Source: Brachypterus glaber (lineage: Eukaryota > Arthropoda > Insecta > Coleoptera > Kateretidae). Taken from it: 64,000 bases of DNA. The notes beneath the pieces were generated by a model. That model saw only the letters and a program-made list of their open reading frames with translations, was not told the origin of the DNA and ran no database searches. How positions within the stretch are numbered: position 1 is the first letter of the stretch; each line of letters starts with the position of its first letter. Positions 1-10,726 of this stretch are shown piece after piece. The stretch covers positions 21,159,589-21,223,588 of the forward strand of contig OY294048.1 in the NCBI GenBank assembly GCA_958510825.1, given 5' to 3'. A program made the translations under genes and the position numbers.

Positions 1-950
1 CAAATCCTAGAGCTACAGCTTCGGCTGAACAAGTCATTAAAGTGGAGTGGCCCCCCAATTTTGTCGAGTCCCAAATGAGTTTGGCTAATATCGCAGCGAT
101 TAAAGAATTTGATGGTACGGGAAATGTCGATGATTTTTTAAATTTTATTGAAGATATGGGAACTTTATGTAGATGGTCCGAAACAACTCAAATTGCTACG
201 GCTCGTTTAAAAATGATCGGTCAAGCAAAAAGATTCGTACAGTCAAGCAGTGAAATTAAGCAAGCGAATATTTGGGCAGATTTTAAAAAATTATTGCAAA
301 ACCAATACCAAACGAGAAAATATTATTCAGAAGTATTAAACAATTTTATGACGTGCAAACAAAGGGTTGGTGAAAATTGCAAAGATTTTTTAGTACGAGT
401 AAAATTAGCAGCAAGCCAGACAATTACTACTCCTTTAAACGATTCTTTGAAAAATAAACTTGAAGTGGATACATTGGCTATATTTATGGCAGGCCTTCTT
501 TTGCCCATTAAGCAACGAGTTCTATCAGCAGCTCCGGAAAAACTTTCGGATGCAATAAATATTGCGACTCGCGAAGAAGTTATTCATAACATGATAAATG
601 CCAATAAGGATTGTCGTTCTGTTGATCAACGTTTACCAGTAAATTATTATAATAATAATAACCGTTGCGCACCGTTTAATAATAATTATCAAAATAATGT
701 TAAATGCTTTGAGTGCCAAAAAATGGGTCATATTCGAAAATATTGTCCAACAAAGAAAATACTGTGTTTCCGCTGTGGAAAACCAGGTCATTTTTCTAGA
801 AATTGCAGGAGCTATAAGTGTGACCTATGCGGAAGAATGGGTCATAATAAAGCGCAGTGCAGGATGGGATCAAGGAAATATTTAAACGGACAGGCAACAC
901 CTGGCGAACCTCAGGATGTTGCAAGAGACGGACGGGTTTACAAAAATTAA
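1..950 (+). CDS. gag: Gag polyprotein, 5'-truncated by the window edge
   Basis: Nucleocapsid-type structural protein that packages the retrotransposon RNA. The frame (codons starting at position 3) is open from the window edge to the stop at 948-950. The first in-window candidate starts are therefore not reliable and the true start is probably upstream. Counted from position 42, three perfect CX2CX4HX4C zinc knuckles lie near residues 221-234, 243-256 and 260-273. They are preceded by an Asn-rich linker and an alpha-helical capsid-like region with no recognisable motif. The last 94 bases overlap the Pol frame, and a -1 slippery site sits in the overlap. Confidence 0.85.
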   Translation, partial: NPRATASAEQVIKVEWPPNFVESQMSLANIAAIKEFDGTGNVDDFLNFIEDMGTLCRWSETTQIATARLKMIGQAKRFVQSSSEIKQANIWADFKKLLQNQYQTRKYYSEVLNNFMTCKQRVGENCKDFLVRVKLAASQTITTPLNDSLKNKLEVDTLAIFMAGLLLPIKQRVLSAAPEKLSDAINIATREEVIHNMINANKDCRSVDQRLPVNYYNNNNRCAPFNNNYQNNVKCFECQKMGHIRKYCPTKKILCFRCGKPGHFSRNCRSYKCDLCGRMGHNKAQCRMGSRKYLNGQATPGEPQDVARDGRVYKN

Positions 951-1783
951 AAGGAAAAATATATCACTGTCACAAGTCCACGGGAATAGACCCAATAGAC
1001 CCACAATCGATAATTAAACTAAATATAAATGGGGAAATTTTACCCTGTTTAATTGACTCGGGCGCAGTGATTTCCATTGTAAAACCAAATTTTGCGAAAA
1101 GGTTCATAATTAGGGATAGTTTTGTAGAATTAAAGGACGTACAAGGAAATATGATTCCTTGTGAAGGAGTAATTTCAGCAGAAATTAATTTAGGAAATAA
1201 AAAAGTTTTTCATGATTTTTTCGTATCAGAAGTTAATGGTTTAAAATCACCTATATTATTGGGTGTAGATTTTCTACAAAAATTTAAAGTAACAATAGAC
1301 TGGGGAACAAATACTCTTAAAATAGAGAATAAAATTTTCGAATTATATCCAGAAAGAGAGATGGAATATGGAATAAATAGAATTCTGGATTTAACAAAAA
1401 AGGTTGGAGAATTGCAATTAACAATTCAAGAATTAAAAGGACAAATGGATAAAATTCTTTTGGAAAAGCCTCTTGAAAAAATTCAAGTTAACGAAAATAC
1501 TACTGTACATAGTGTTATCGGCGTTGAAAGTACGAAGAATGTTTGTCAATCATGTTCAAATAGTTCAAAAATTGTTACGAAGTATGGAAGTAAGGGTAAA
1601 AATGTTAGGCAAAACAGGAAGAAGAAAGAAGGAGAAAAATTAAAGAAAGAAGAAAAAGTGAAGAAAGAAGAAAAAGTAAAGAAAGTTTTAGAAGAAAATG
1701 AAAATAATACGGATAAAGAAAATGCTAACTTTAGGAACTCAAAAGAAAGTTGGTCAAACGGCAGAAAAGTCGCGAATTTCTAG
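857..1783 (+). CDS. pol: N-terminal part of Pol with retropepsin-type aspartic protease
   Basis: Open frame in the -1 phase relative to Gag, probably reached by frameshifting rather than its own start. An active-site motif LIDSGA (about residues 64-69, D-S-G in place of D-T-G) is followed 65-70 residues later by ILLGVDFL, the second conserved protease strand. A long Lys/Glu-rich tail follows from about residue 255. The protease would cut the Gag-Pol polyprotein. The frame stops at 1781-1783, about 55 bases before the main Pol frame opens, although both are in the same phase. See the frame-switch entry at 1722-1840. Confidence 0.75.
   Translation: MQDGIKEIFKRTGNTWRTSGCCKRRTGLQKLKGKIYHCHKSTGIDPIDPQSIIKLNINGEILPCLIDSGAVISIVKPNFAKRFIIRDSFVELKDVQGNMIPCEGVISAEINLGNKKVFHDFFVSEVNGLKSPILLGVDFLQKFKVTIDWGTNTLKIENKIFELYPEREMEYGINRILDLTKKVGELQLTIQELKGQMDKILLEKPLEKIQVNENTTVHSVIGVESTKNVCQSCSNSSKIVTKYGSKGKNVRQNRKKKEGEKLKKEEKVKKEEKVKKVLEENENNTDKENANFRNSKESWSNGRKVANF
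881..922 (+). other. Probable -1 programmed ribosomal frameshift signal between Gag and Pol
   Basis: The heptamer TTTAAAC at 881-887 is phased exactly as T TTA AAC in the Gag frame, the classical X XXY YYZ arrangement. Slipping back one base leads directly into the open frame that carries the protease. Downstream, CAGG (891-894) can pair with CCTG (900-903). The loop CAAC (895-898) can pair with GTTG (918-921), which would form a small H-type pseudoknot. An alternative hairpin pairs CCTG (900-903) with CAGG (912-915). The heptamer and phasing are seen directly; the fold is inference. The 3-base spacer to the first stem is short for such signals, while the alternative hairpin has 12 bases. Confidence 0.7.
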
Positions 1784-1840
1784 CCAGACTATCAATAACT
1801 TTGAGGGAATACCAGTACGTTTAGCAAAGACTATTAGCAT
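1722..1840 (+). pseudogene. Frame-switched stretch between protease and reverse transcriptase
   Basis: Between the two same-phase Pol frames the sensible reading moves one base on. From about 1722 to 1840 the Gag-phase frame is open and continues smoothly in amino-acid character into the RT-proximal leader, while the Pol phase has stops at 1781-1783 and 1835-1837. Two compensating one-base indels, one in roughly 1722-1780 and one in roughly 1835-1848, would explain it. Either this copy has decayed slightly or the sequence contains errors here. No convincing slippery heptamer was found for a second recoding event. Confidence 0.5.
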
Positions 1841-4800
1841 ACTGCTAAAACGGAAGTAGTGACGTGCGCATTTGTCGACAATGCCAAGTCCTTAAGTTCA
1901 GAAAATTTAGTTATTGAACAATCCTATTATTTTCAAGATTGTTTGAATGTAGCACGAGTTTTATGTAAGAACTCAAAATACGTACCTGTTAGAATTTTAA
2001 ACGCAACAGATAGTTTAGTTAAAATAAACAAACATGAACCACTAGCCGTCGCATTTCAAGCCGATTCGGAGCATCCTACCGCAGCAATCCCAGATGCGTC
2101 TATAAGAATTATAAACAGTGACGATAAAGATAGTATTCTGAAATCTTTAAAGCTAGATAAGATCACCAGTAGCGGCGAAATAAAATTACAAAAATTAATT
2201 AAAAAATACATAGACGTGTTTAAGGCCCCATCTCAGAAACTTTCTTGTGCTAATATGGTTAAACATAGAATTATTACTGAAAATGTACATCCAATTTGTC
2301 AACGACCATACAGAGTACCGTTTAGTAAAAAGAAAATATTAGATGAACAAATTAAAGACCTATTAGATAATGACATAATAACAGAATCTTCTTCTCCTTG
2401 GTCATCAAACTGCATATTGGTAGAAAAACGCACAGCTGCAGGAAGTAAGCCAGAATATAGATTATGCATTGATTATAGGAAGTTAAATGAGGTTACCAAA
2501 ACTGATTATTTTCCACTACCAAATATACAAGAATCTTTGGAACAGCTAGCAGGAATGGAATTGTTTAGTACTATGGATCTCCAGAGTGGATACTACCAAA
2601 TTGAACTGGATCCTCGAGATAGAGAAATCAGTGCTTTTTCAACCCCGGATAATCATTATGAATTCAAGCGTCTACCGATGGGCATGCGTAATTCAGCTTC
2701 GACGTTTTCCCGCCAGATGGCAGCACTGTTCTCATCAATTAATAAAAAGCAAATGCTAATTTATTTGGATGACATAGTTGTTTTTAGTAATTCTGATATT
2801 GATGAGCATTTGACTAGACTAGAAAACGTTTTTAAACTGGCCAGAGATGCAAATTTAAAATTCAAACCATCCAAATGTCATTTCATGCAAAAAGAAATCA
2901 CTTATTTAGGGCATAAGATATCTGCAGCTGGGTGCATGGTCGATAATGAGAAAACAAAAGTTCTAAGAAATTATCCAACTCCAAAAACAGTTAAAGAGGT
3001 TCGTTCATTCATCGGGTTCTGCTCCTTTTACCGGCGTTTTGTAGACAAGTTTGCGTCAATAGCACATCCCTTAATTCAACTTACCAAGAAAGATCAGCCT
3101 TTTATTTGGACAGATAAACAAGAAAAAGCGTTTCAGACTTTAAAAGAAGCATTAATATCTCCACCTATTTTAAAACATGCTGATATGTCAAAGCGTTTTA
3201 TCCTTTTAACGGACAGCAGCGGGTTTTCTATAAGTGCAATCCTTGCTCAAGAACATAATGGGGTAGAGCATCCTGTAAGCTACGCTAGCAGGAACTTAAA
3301 TAAAAGCGAAATCAATTATTCTACTATAGAAAGAGAACTCCTCGGACTGGTGTTTGGAATAAAAAAATATAGGTTATGGTTGACAGGGAGACAGTTCACC
3401 TGTGTCACTGATCATGCTCCATTAAAATATTTGCTGTCATTCCGTGGCGAATATTCATCTCGTCTTGCACGATGGGCCATGTTTCTTCTGTCATTCGATA
3501 TTACAGTTGTTTATCGTAAAGGATCCCAAAATGTGGCAGATGCCTTATCTAGATGCAAATGGCCGGAAGATATAGAGAACAACTCAGAAAATATTGATGA
3601 CAAAAATTATGTAAGTTCGGAAGAAATCGAGACGCCACTGGATAGCCTAGTTGCAAATATAAGCAAAGACACGCCAGAGTTTGAGATTTGTCCTATGATC
3701 AACGTAATATGGTCTAGGCAGACCCTTTTTAAAATGCAAAGTGAAGATAGATTTATTGCAGCAATTAAAGATAATATAAACATTGATACAGATTATTACA
3801 TTACCTCCGATGGGTTGGTTTATAAAACAAGGAACGATAATACTAGGACCGACGTATTAGTAGCTCCAAAATGTATACAACACGATATCATGGTTATGTG
3901 TCACGCCTCAAAATTATTCTGTCACAATGGTATCACAAAAACGCAAGATATAATTAAAAATGACTTTTATTGGCGTGGAATGGACAGGGATATAAAAGCA
4001 TTTTGCGAAAGCTGTTATTCTTGTGCAGTAACAAAATCTCCATTTTTACCTAAAGCTCATTTGCAAAATTTAGCTATTCCTAATGCAGTATTTGGACGTG
4101 TAGCTATAGATTTAACTGGTCCACTGCACCGATCCTTGAATGGATTTAAATACATATTGACGTGCATTGATTACGCAACCCGCTATGCAGAAGCTATTCC
4201 GCTAAAAGATATAACAGCAGCTACTGTAGCTAGAGCCTTTGTTGAAAATGTTATTCTTAGACATGGAACTCCAGCACAACTTCTGTCAGACAATGGGACA
4301 CAGTTTGTCTCAGCATTGTTTAAAAATGTTTGCGAACTGTTAAATATATCCAGACTGTATACAACCCCCTACAATCCTAGATGCAATGGATTAATTGAAA
4401 ATTTGCATCGGTCGCTAAAACAAATGCTAAAACACTTTATTAGCGAAAAAGATCGTGAATGGGATCTTATGTTACCTTATGTGATGTGTGCGTATAGAAA
4501 TATAAGAGGTGAGTCTACAAAAGAAACACCATTTTACTTACTTTTTGGTAGAAATATGACCTTACCATATCATCTAACAATAAAACCACAAGCGATTAAA
4601 TATGATTTGGATTCGAATTACGCATCAGAAATGGTATTAAGACTACAAAAAGCGCATGCTCAAGCTAGAGAAAATTTGGCAAAAAGTGCAATTAATCAAA
4701 AGAAATATGCAGACCGAAAAGCAGTAACTAGAATATTTAAAGTAGGTGACAAGGTGTACTTGTACACACCCCAAATAAATAAAAATAAAATTGCAAGAAA

Positions 4801-5344
4801 ATTTTATAAGAAATGGTCCGGTCCTTATGAAGTTATAAAGGTTAAGGGCCCTGTCACTTATAAAATCAAAAATATTAAAGATGGAAAAATCCAATTAACA
4901 CATGTGAACCGGTTAAAACCAGCCACAATTCGCATTGAATATGAATCAGATTTGGATGACGATGAAATTTTAACAGAAGAAGATGATAATGAAGACTTAT
5001 TGTATGAGCCAATCCAGGTTATACACGAGAAGTCTAGTGTTACGAGGGACAACCCAAGAGTTTCGATAGACAGCCAAAATAACACAAACTCTGAAATGGA
5101 TGATTCCACACATTTGTCAGACGTTTCGGAAACAAACAATGAAAATAATGACATCAACGTCGAAGAATTTAGTGAATCCGACTTATCATTTTATGACGTA
5201 GAAGAAAACAATGACGTTAGAAGTCCGGAACCAGAAATTAACGTTAGTTCACAAAATAGCGAACAAGATAGTTCTATTGGACGTAGACTTAGGTCAGCGG
5301 GTTCAGTGCCTGATCAGCCCTGGATTTTTAATAAGAATAAGTAA
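1838..5344 (+). CDS. pol: Pol: reverse transcriptase, RNase H and integrase
   Basis: Copies the element's RNA into DNA and inserts it. Residues are counted from 1859 (a GTG codon, not a real start; the frame is entered from upstream). RT spans about residues 140-310 with the catalytic YLDD at about 302. RNase H shows TDSS (about 450), ERE (about 491) and TDHAPL (about 518). Integrase has a His-His-Cys-Cys zinc-binding region (about 682-720), then the catalytic triad in AIDLTGP (about 749), SDNGTQF (about 811) and GLIENL (about 845). A GPY/F-type module follows (KKWSGPYEV to HVNRLKP). The acidic, Asn/Ser-rich last 150 residues are poorly conserved in such elements. The 3.5 kb frame has no stop, so the copy is young or recently active. 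Confidence 0.9.
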   Translation, partial: HTAKTEVVTCAFVDNAKSLSSENLVIEQSYYFQDCLNVARVLCKNSKYVPVRILNATDSLVKINKHEPLAVAFQADSEHPTAAIPDASIRIINSDDKDSILKSLKLDKITSSGEIKLQKLIKKYIDVFKAPSQKLSCANMVKHRIITENVHPICQRPYRVPFSKKKILDEQIKDLLDNDIITESSSPWSSNCILVEKRTAAGSKPEYRLCIDYRKLNEVTKTDYFPLPNIQESLEQLAGMELFSTMDLQSGYYQIELDPRDREISAFSTPDNHYEFKRLPMGMRNSASTFSRQMAALFSSINKKQMLIYLDDIVVFSNSDIDEHLTRLENVFKLARDANLKFKPSKCHFMQKEITYLGHKISAAGCMVDNEKTKVLRNYPTPKTVKEVRSFIGFCSFYRRFVDKFASIAHPLIQLTKKDQPFIWTDKQEKAFQTLKEALISPPILKHADMSKRFILLTDSSGFSISAILAQEHNGVEHPVSYASRNLNKSEINYSTIERELLGLVFGIKKYRLWLTGRQFTCVTDHAPLKYLLSFRGEYSSRLARWAMFLLSFDITVVYRKGSQNVADALSRCKWPEDIENNSENIDDKNYVSSEEIETPLDSLVANISKDTPEFEICPMINVIWSRQTLFKMQSEDRFIAAIKDNINIDTDYYITSDGLVYKTRNDNTRTDVLVAPKCIQHDIMVMCHASKLFCHNGITKTQDIIKNDFYWRGMDRDIKAFCESCYSCAVTKSPFLPKAHLQNLAIPNAVFGRVAIDLTGPLHRSLNGFKYILTCIDYATRYAEAIPLKDITAATVARAFVENVILRHGTPAQLLSDNGTQFVSALFKNVCELLNISRLYTTPYNPRCNGLIENLHRSLKQMLKHFISEKDREWDLMLPYVMCAYRNIRGESTKETPFYLLFGRNMTLPYHLTIKPQAIKYDLDSNYASEMVLRLQKAHAQARENLAKSAINQKKYADRKAVTRIFKVGDKVYLYTPQINKNKIARKFYKKWSGPYEVIKVKGPVTYKIKNIKDGKIQLTHVNRLKPATIRIEYESDLDDDEILTEEDDNEDLLYEPIQVIHEKSSVTRDNPRVSIDSQNNTNSEMDDSTHLSDVSETNNENNDINVEEFSESDLSFYDVEENNDVRSPEPEINVSSQNSEQDSSIGRRLRSAGSVPDQPWIFNKNK

Positions 5345-7056
5345 TAAGATAATTAGTAATAATAATAGTAATAATTTGCATAATAAAAACTCTAGAGTTG
5401 AAAATTAATAGATAAATAAGCTTATATAATTAAGAAATATGAATAAATAAAACTAACGAAAAACATTTTAAAGTAAATAAATAAAAGTGTTTTATACATA
5501 AAGTGTTGTATTAAAAAACTAAAACGTATTAACGGTTAAGTTAATGAACAATAGAAAAGTTCGAAAAGACTAAAGAATATAAACATTTTAGCGGTTTTTG
5601 TCGTTCGTGCCGTGTAATTTTGTCGAACAAAATGGTTTTGACACAATATCGAACAAATATCGATATGTACTTCATGTAAATTGAGGTATTGGCAGACGGA
5701 ATGTTATCAGCTCAGCCTGCAAGACAAAAGGTCATCAGTCACCTGCTATAGGAGTCTTATCCAGAGACCTCTGTGACTTCCCGAATGCTGAGGTGGAGGA
5801 AATAATATCCAGAACATCGACTGGAGGAGTTCATGCAGTCTAAAAAGGGGACAACATCAAGGTACCACTTACGCACTGGAAGGGCGTGAGTAAACTTTTC
5901 AGAATATTCTGAAGGCACACAGACTTTATACTAAGCCGTCTATTTCATTCAAGCGACGTGGTATAGAACTGCAAATGAAACTATGTACTTAAGTTTAGTG
6001 TGGTGTTAAGTTTAAGGTAGTTAAAAATTAGAATAAGTTGATTTTGTTAGTTTTAGTTAGTTTCACTTGGTTCATGTATTTTCAGCCTAACAGAAAAAAT
6101 GTTTTACATTTTTTTTGAAAAAACAAATTTTTTTTGGAAAAATTGTTTTTTCTTTGTATGGGGAGAGTTATGTTATGAGGGTGGAATCCATTTTAGTAAA
6201 AAATGTTCATTTTCTAAGTGGATTAACTGTCATATTTTATTTCAGAAATATATGAACTACTTTGAAAGCACCGGCGTACAAATTTCTGTGTTTTTGTAAC
6301 GCTCTGTATAGTTAGTCTATTTTTAAGCAGTAATAAATTAACTTGCGAATAAGAACTTCATGTATACCCAACATTTTTATTCATTTCAAAGATGTAAACA
6401 TTCAAATTCAAATTTTCAACCGCAGTTTTTAATGGAATCTCATTGTTTGTCCCCTGTTAGGTTTTGTATGTTGATTCTTCATTTTACAAGCTAACAGGCG
6501 CCGCTAAAATGTGGATTTCAAAAAAATAGGACTTGAATGTTACAATCAAATAAAAAATAGTGTACGATACATGGAGGAAAACTGTTTTTAGGGCGATTGC
6601 CAACCGAGCTCGGAGAGCGAATTGAAAACAGTATGTTTCGTCCTTTTATTATACTCTATTATTTTCTATTAGTCTGCCTAACAATGTGACTTCAAAGTCA
6701 GTTACTTTTAAAAACTTTTACTTTTGACAAAAGAAACTACTGAGATTGGTCTGTAAATAGGGAGTAAGTGAGAAAGTGCACGATTGGCAATAACAAAGTG
6801 AGGCAAGAGGGAACATAGCCTAGTCAGTAAGTGACTGCGTCAAATTTACAGGTTAAACAACCTGGAGCCGACTCAGTACTTTAGCGGCGACCCATCTATT
6901 CTTTGGAGGGAATAGGTTATTGTCCCACGATGAAAATGCCACTTTGCGAAACTTTTGCAGTTCAATCCACCACAAGTTGGTGCTTATCATCCTACACGAC
7001 ACTTCCTATAGGGTTCTCAGTACTCTCATTTAAAATTTATTTTAAATACTTTTTAA
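5345..7056. other. Non-coding: retrotransposon 3' region, then intron-like sequence
   Basis: Contains AT-rich sequence with several AATAAA-like words just after the Pol stop (5440-5480) and a candidate polypurine tract near 5839-5850. I could not define the 3' LTR. Short open frames at 6099-6299 and 6903-7085 show no recognisable protein character. The second overlaps the start of a PTCD3 exon in another frame. Confidence 0.4.
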
Positions 7057-7057
7057 G

Positions 7058-7277
7058 GTGGACCGACCAGTACAATTTTAAATGATATCATGGTATTAAT
7101 AGAAAACAAAGATCACAAAATTGGAGACTTGAAAGATACGAATTTTTTCGTAACGGCCATGGATATATGCAGAAATCATTTAAGAGATATAGATTTGGCA
7201 AATAGAGTGCATAAACTTTTAAGTTTTGGGAACAATTATGATTTAATAGGAGATTCTTACAAGGAGTCAATTTACTA
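7058..7277 (+). CDS. PTCD3: PTCD3 exon (first in window)
   Basis: The acceptor is a weak TTTTTAAG at 7050-7057. An in-frame stop at 7054-7056 means the exon cannot begin earlier. A second possible acceptor (CCAG at 7067-7070) would shorten it by 13 bases. The donor GTAAGT begins at 7278 and the exon ends in phase 2 (TA, completed to TAC by the next exon). It encodes about 73 residues. Confidence 0.72.
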
Positions 7278-10200
7278 GTAAGTATACTTATATAATATAT
7301 ACAGGGTGATTCACCTAACCGAAATCACTCGTACTTACATATTATGACGTTATTATTAAAATAATCAAAATAAAATTTATACCAGTTAATAATAGACCCA
7401 ATAAGCTACAAGTGTGCTCAAGCAAAAGTTTTCTACCAGCTTTTGTTTTCGAGACACAAAGTATTTAGCAGTCATTTTAATTATTATTTTAAATAAAATA
7501 TAATAGTAAAAAAATTGTTATTTTTCGTTACTTAATTAGTTAAAAAATATTTAATAAAATCTAAATTTTTAAATTTATTAATAAAATTTACATATTTTTT
7601 AAGGATTATTTAACAAGAATCCTATGAATTTCATCTATTTCCATATCCACTTCACATATTTTCAAGATTAGACTTTAAATTTCATAAGAGCTTTATAAAT
7701 TTTCAAAATTAAATATTTTTAAATTGGATAAACAAACCTTAAAATTTAAAAGGGATACATTTTTAATATGCGGCTATCGTCAAAGGATCATCAGGAGGGA
7801 CAAAAAGGCAAAAACTATTCAAATTAAAATATAATTAAATACACTATTTCCATCTAGGGGCTAGTTTAGGTACTTGACGTCACTTACTTGCGTACTTTTT
7901 TACTGATATACGAAGGTTGTTAAAAATATTAAATCTTAATCTTCAAATATGGATTTAAGTTGTAATAATATTTAAGTTAGTTTAAAAAATTAAGAAAAAA
8001 AAATGAATTTTCGAAATTTTGCATTTTCAAAGTTATGTTTAAAATTTAGATAAGTATAATTGCAGCTCAAAAGCTAGTGGAAAACTTTTGTTTTGTTATT
8101 GTTATTGGGTCTATATTTACTGGTATAAAATTTATTTTGATATCTTTACCAATAAGGCGACAAATCGTGTGATTTGTCCCAAAACTTGCGACCATCCTTG
8201 AAGGTCAGGGCCGTAACTAGGGCGTGGCGAAGGTGGCATTTTCCACTGGCGCAACACTTATGAGGGACGCCAAAGATTAAAGAATGTACCTACTTGATTT
8301 TAGTTATGAAGAACTTGTTAGTTTGTTTGTTCATATCTTATTAATAATGTCAAATGAGAAGGCGTTTTATTTTTGTTACTTTTTTCCTTGTTTACTTGCT
8401 AATAAAAAACTTTAAATATGTCAGTTGTTTTTATATTGGAAAGGGGGCGCAAAGTGATAACCTGCCACATATGCAAACAGCTCTAGTTACGGCTCTGTAC
8501 CTTCAACACGTACTACATCAAAAAAAATACAAAAAAAAGTTTATATAGTGTAGACCCGAAAATCGGTTTCAAGAGAATTATGACCCATTAAAGGGGATAA
8601 CAAAAGAAAAGTTTTTATTTCTAAACCCTTTTACGCTATAGGGACGAGGTTTTGCATGTGGTTTAGTATTATTGAGCAGATTTAAAATATCTTTATTCGT
8701 TTATAGGCTTCTAAATTTTAAAAAATGATATCTTTTCGCATTTTTTCGATATATTTATATGAATACTAAATATATGGCTCTGATTTTTACAAACAATACT
8801 AACACATGTGCGGTTTGTAAAAATAAAAAGTTTTAAATTGAATCCAGTAACGAAGATTTTACGTTATTGAATGCAAAACAATTTTTTTTTTGAATTATTT
8901 AATGTTTATTTAATGTTATTTTAATGTTTTTGAAGCAAGGATAAAAGTTTTTTTAATTATTTTTCGTTTTGTTATTTTCAGAATAAATTTAATTTATTGT
9001 GTTGCTCTTCTAAAAATGAATAAAATTATTTTTGTTCCATATTTTTGTTTTCTATTTTCGATAGCCCCCGGTAAAATCTCCGAACCTGGATTAAACCTAA
9101 ACTTTTTTTAATTTTTATAAACCGCGCATGTGTTGGTTTAAGTAAAAAAAATTAGAGCCATATCTTTAGTATTTATATAAAATTTCCATCAAAATTTATC
9201 GAAAAAATGCATAAAAATCTAACTTTTTGAATTTAGAAGTCTATAAAAAATTAACAAATAAATATACTTTAAATAAGATACTTTTTTGGCTTAAAGCCTC
9301 ATAAATTGAGAACACGACAAAAAGATTTTTTCAGACTTATTTTTCTGTTTACAACAATTACGGGCAAAAAAAACCATTGTGCGTTATATCTCAAAAAAAA
9401 GGTCTCCGGCAAAAAAAGGTTAATTTTTGTACAGAACATATTCTATTTTTACTTTCCAGAAGAAATCTTGCGTTAGTAAAAAAATTTTTAAAAGTTTTTA
9501 TTGCTATTTGTGTCCCGGACACTTGAGCTAAAGATTTTAAATTTGGACCACAGTTTAATTATCCAAAGTCCTAGGCTGGTGTAAGGCGGTAAAATGAGGG
9601 TAAACAAAAAATTTCAATTTTTTTTCCAATTTATTTTTTTTTACAAAAAAAGAAACTGAAAAAGATTTTTTTTTATTTATTTATTTATTTTTTTTTTCGT
9701 TTTAACTCTTTAGGTCTGTTTGGGATACTATTTTCGTTTGGACTTTATATTCCTTCCACAGCTATGCCCAGCGATGAAATGAACAACATATTTAATAAAA
9801 TAAGAGCGGTTTTGTTCTAAAAATACCCATTTTAATAAAACGCAGTAGTTAAAATTAGCCTAACATAACTCTCTACCTCTTGCCTCCTAGAGGGCTAATG
9901 AACCTAGGGGAATGTATTATTTTGTTGTCAGCAGTATTTTTTATCGTGAAGTGGCACAGTTGACGCTTTCTGAAAAAAATATCTATTTTAGCCGTCACTA
10001 CTTCAATCTTTTGTGCTCCAACCTGCCCATCGATGAATTCATGGCCACCGTTTACGAAAAGTTCGTGCCGCATATTTACGTTCCCGAACCAGGCGTCATG
10101 GAAGAGGTTCTACTCACCGTCGACATTAATGCCGCTACTGAATATATTCCCAAATTGTGGACCGACATGACGATATTCGATCACACAAACAGAGAAAATT

Positions 10201-10669
10201 TATTAAATTTAATGTTGGATATTATGGTGAATAATGAGCCAAAGGAAGGGTCAGATTTGACAGAAAATTTTGCGAATATTGGATGGGATATTTATAACAG
10301 GATTGAAAATCAAAATGAAAATAAATTCAACAAAATAAAGTAAGAGCATTATTTTTTAGTTTCTCCTAAAGAGAAACCTTTTCTACCTAAATATGTACAG
10401 GGTGTTCCTGAGGAGGTAATTCCTTGGCTTATTCTATTTTTTTTATATCTCTTTATTCTATGATAAAAGTTAATATAAATGTGTACTAAATTACTTTATT
10501 TTAAAGATACAGGGTGTTAAAGTTTTAAAAAAGTCAGTTTTTCATCCATATCATAAACACTTATACTTTTTTTATTTTATTAAAAATTAAGATAAATATA
10601 ATTCAAATCCAAAAGTGAATCAAAGCAACCCGTTATACACCTACTACAGGTCCTGCAAAGTTAGCCTCT

Positions 10670-10726
<57 letters not shown>

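Larger units (their letters stand above)
1..5850 (+). mobile_element. Ty3/gypsy-type LTR retrotransposon, 5' end outside the window
   Basis: The domain order is Gag with zinc knuckles, protease, reverse transcriptase, RNase H and integrase. Integrase downstream of RT is the Ty3/gypsy arrangement. Gag is open to the first base, so the 5' LTR and primer-binding site lie to the left. No env-like ORF follows Pol. The 3' limit is a guess: a purine run (AAAAAGGGGA) near 5839-5850 could be the polypurine tract, but I could not define a 3' LTR because the partner LTR is not in view. The element lies upstream of the first visible PTCD3 exon, in the same orientation, and is probably intronic there. Confidence 0.85.

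Noticed and set aside
1859..1861. GTG at 1859 as the start of Pol
   Set aside because: Animal retroelement Pol is entered by frameshift or readthrough from upstream; the codon is only the first in-frame alternative start after a stop.
6830..6900. GCGGCGACCC word near 6885 as a primer-binding site of a second LTR element
   Set aside because: It resembles some tRNA-complementary sites only loosely and there is no adjacent LTR boundary or second Gag.
6903..7085. A 60-codon frame overlapping the first visible PTCD3 exon
   Set aside because: Different frame from the exon, with no family resemblance; the exon frame itself has a stop just upstream at 7054-7056.
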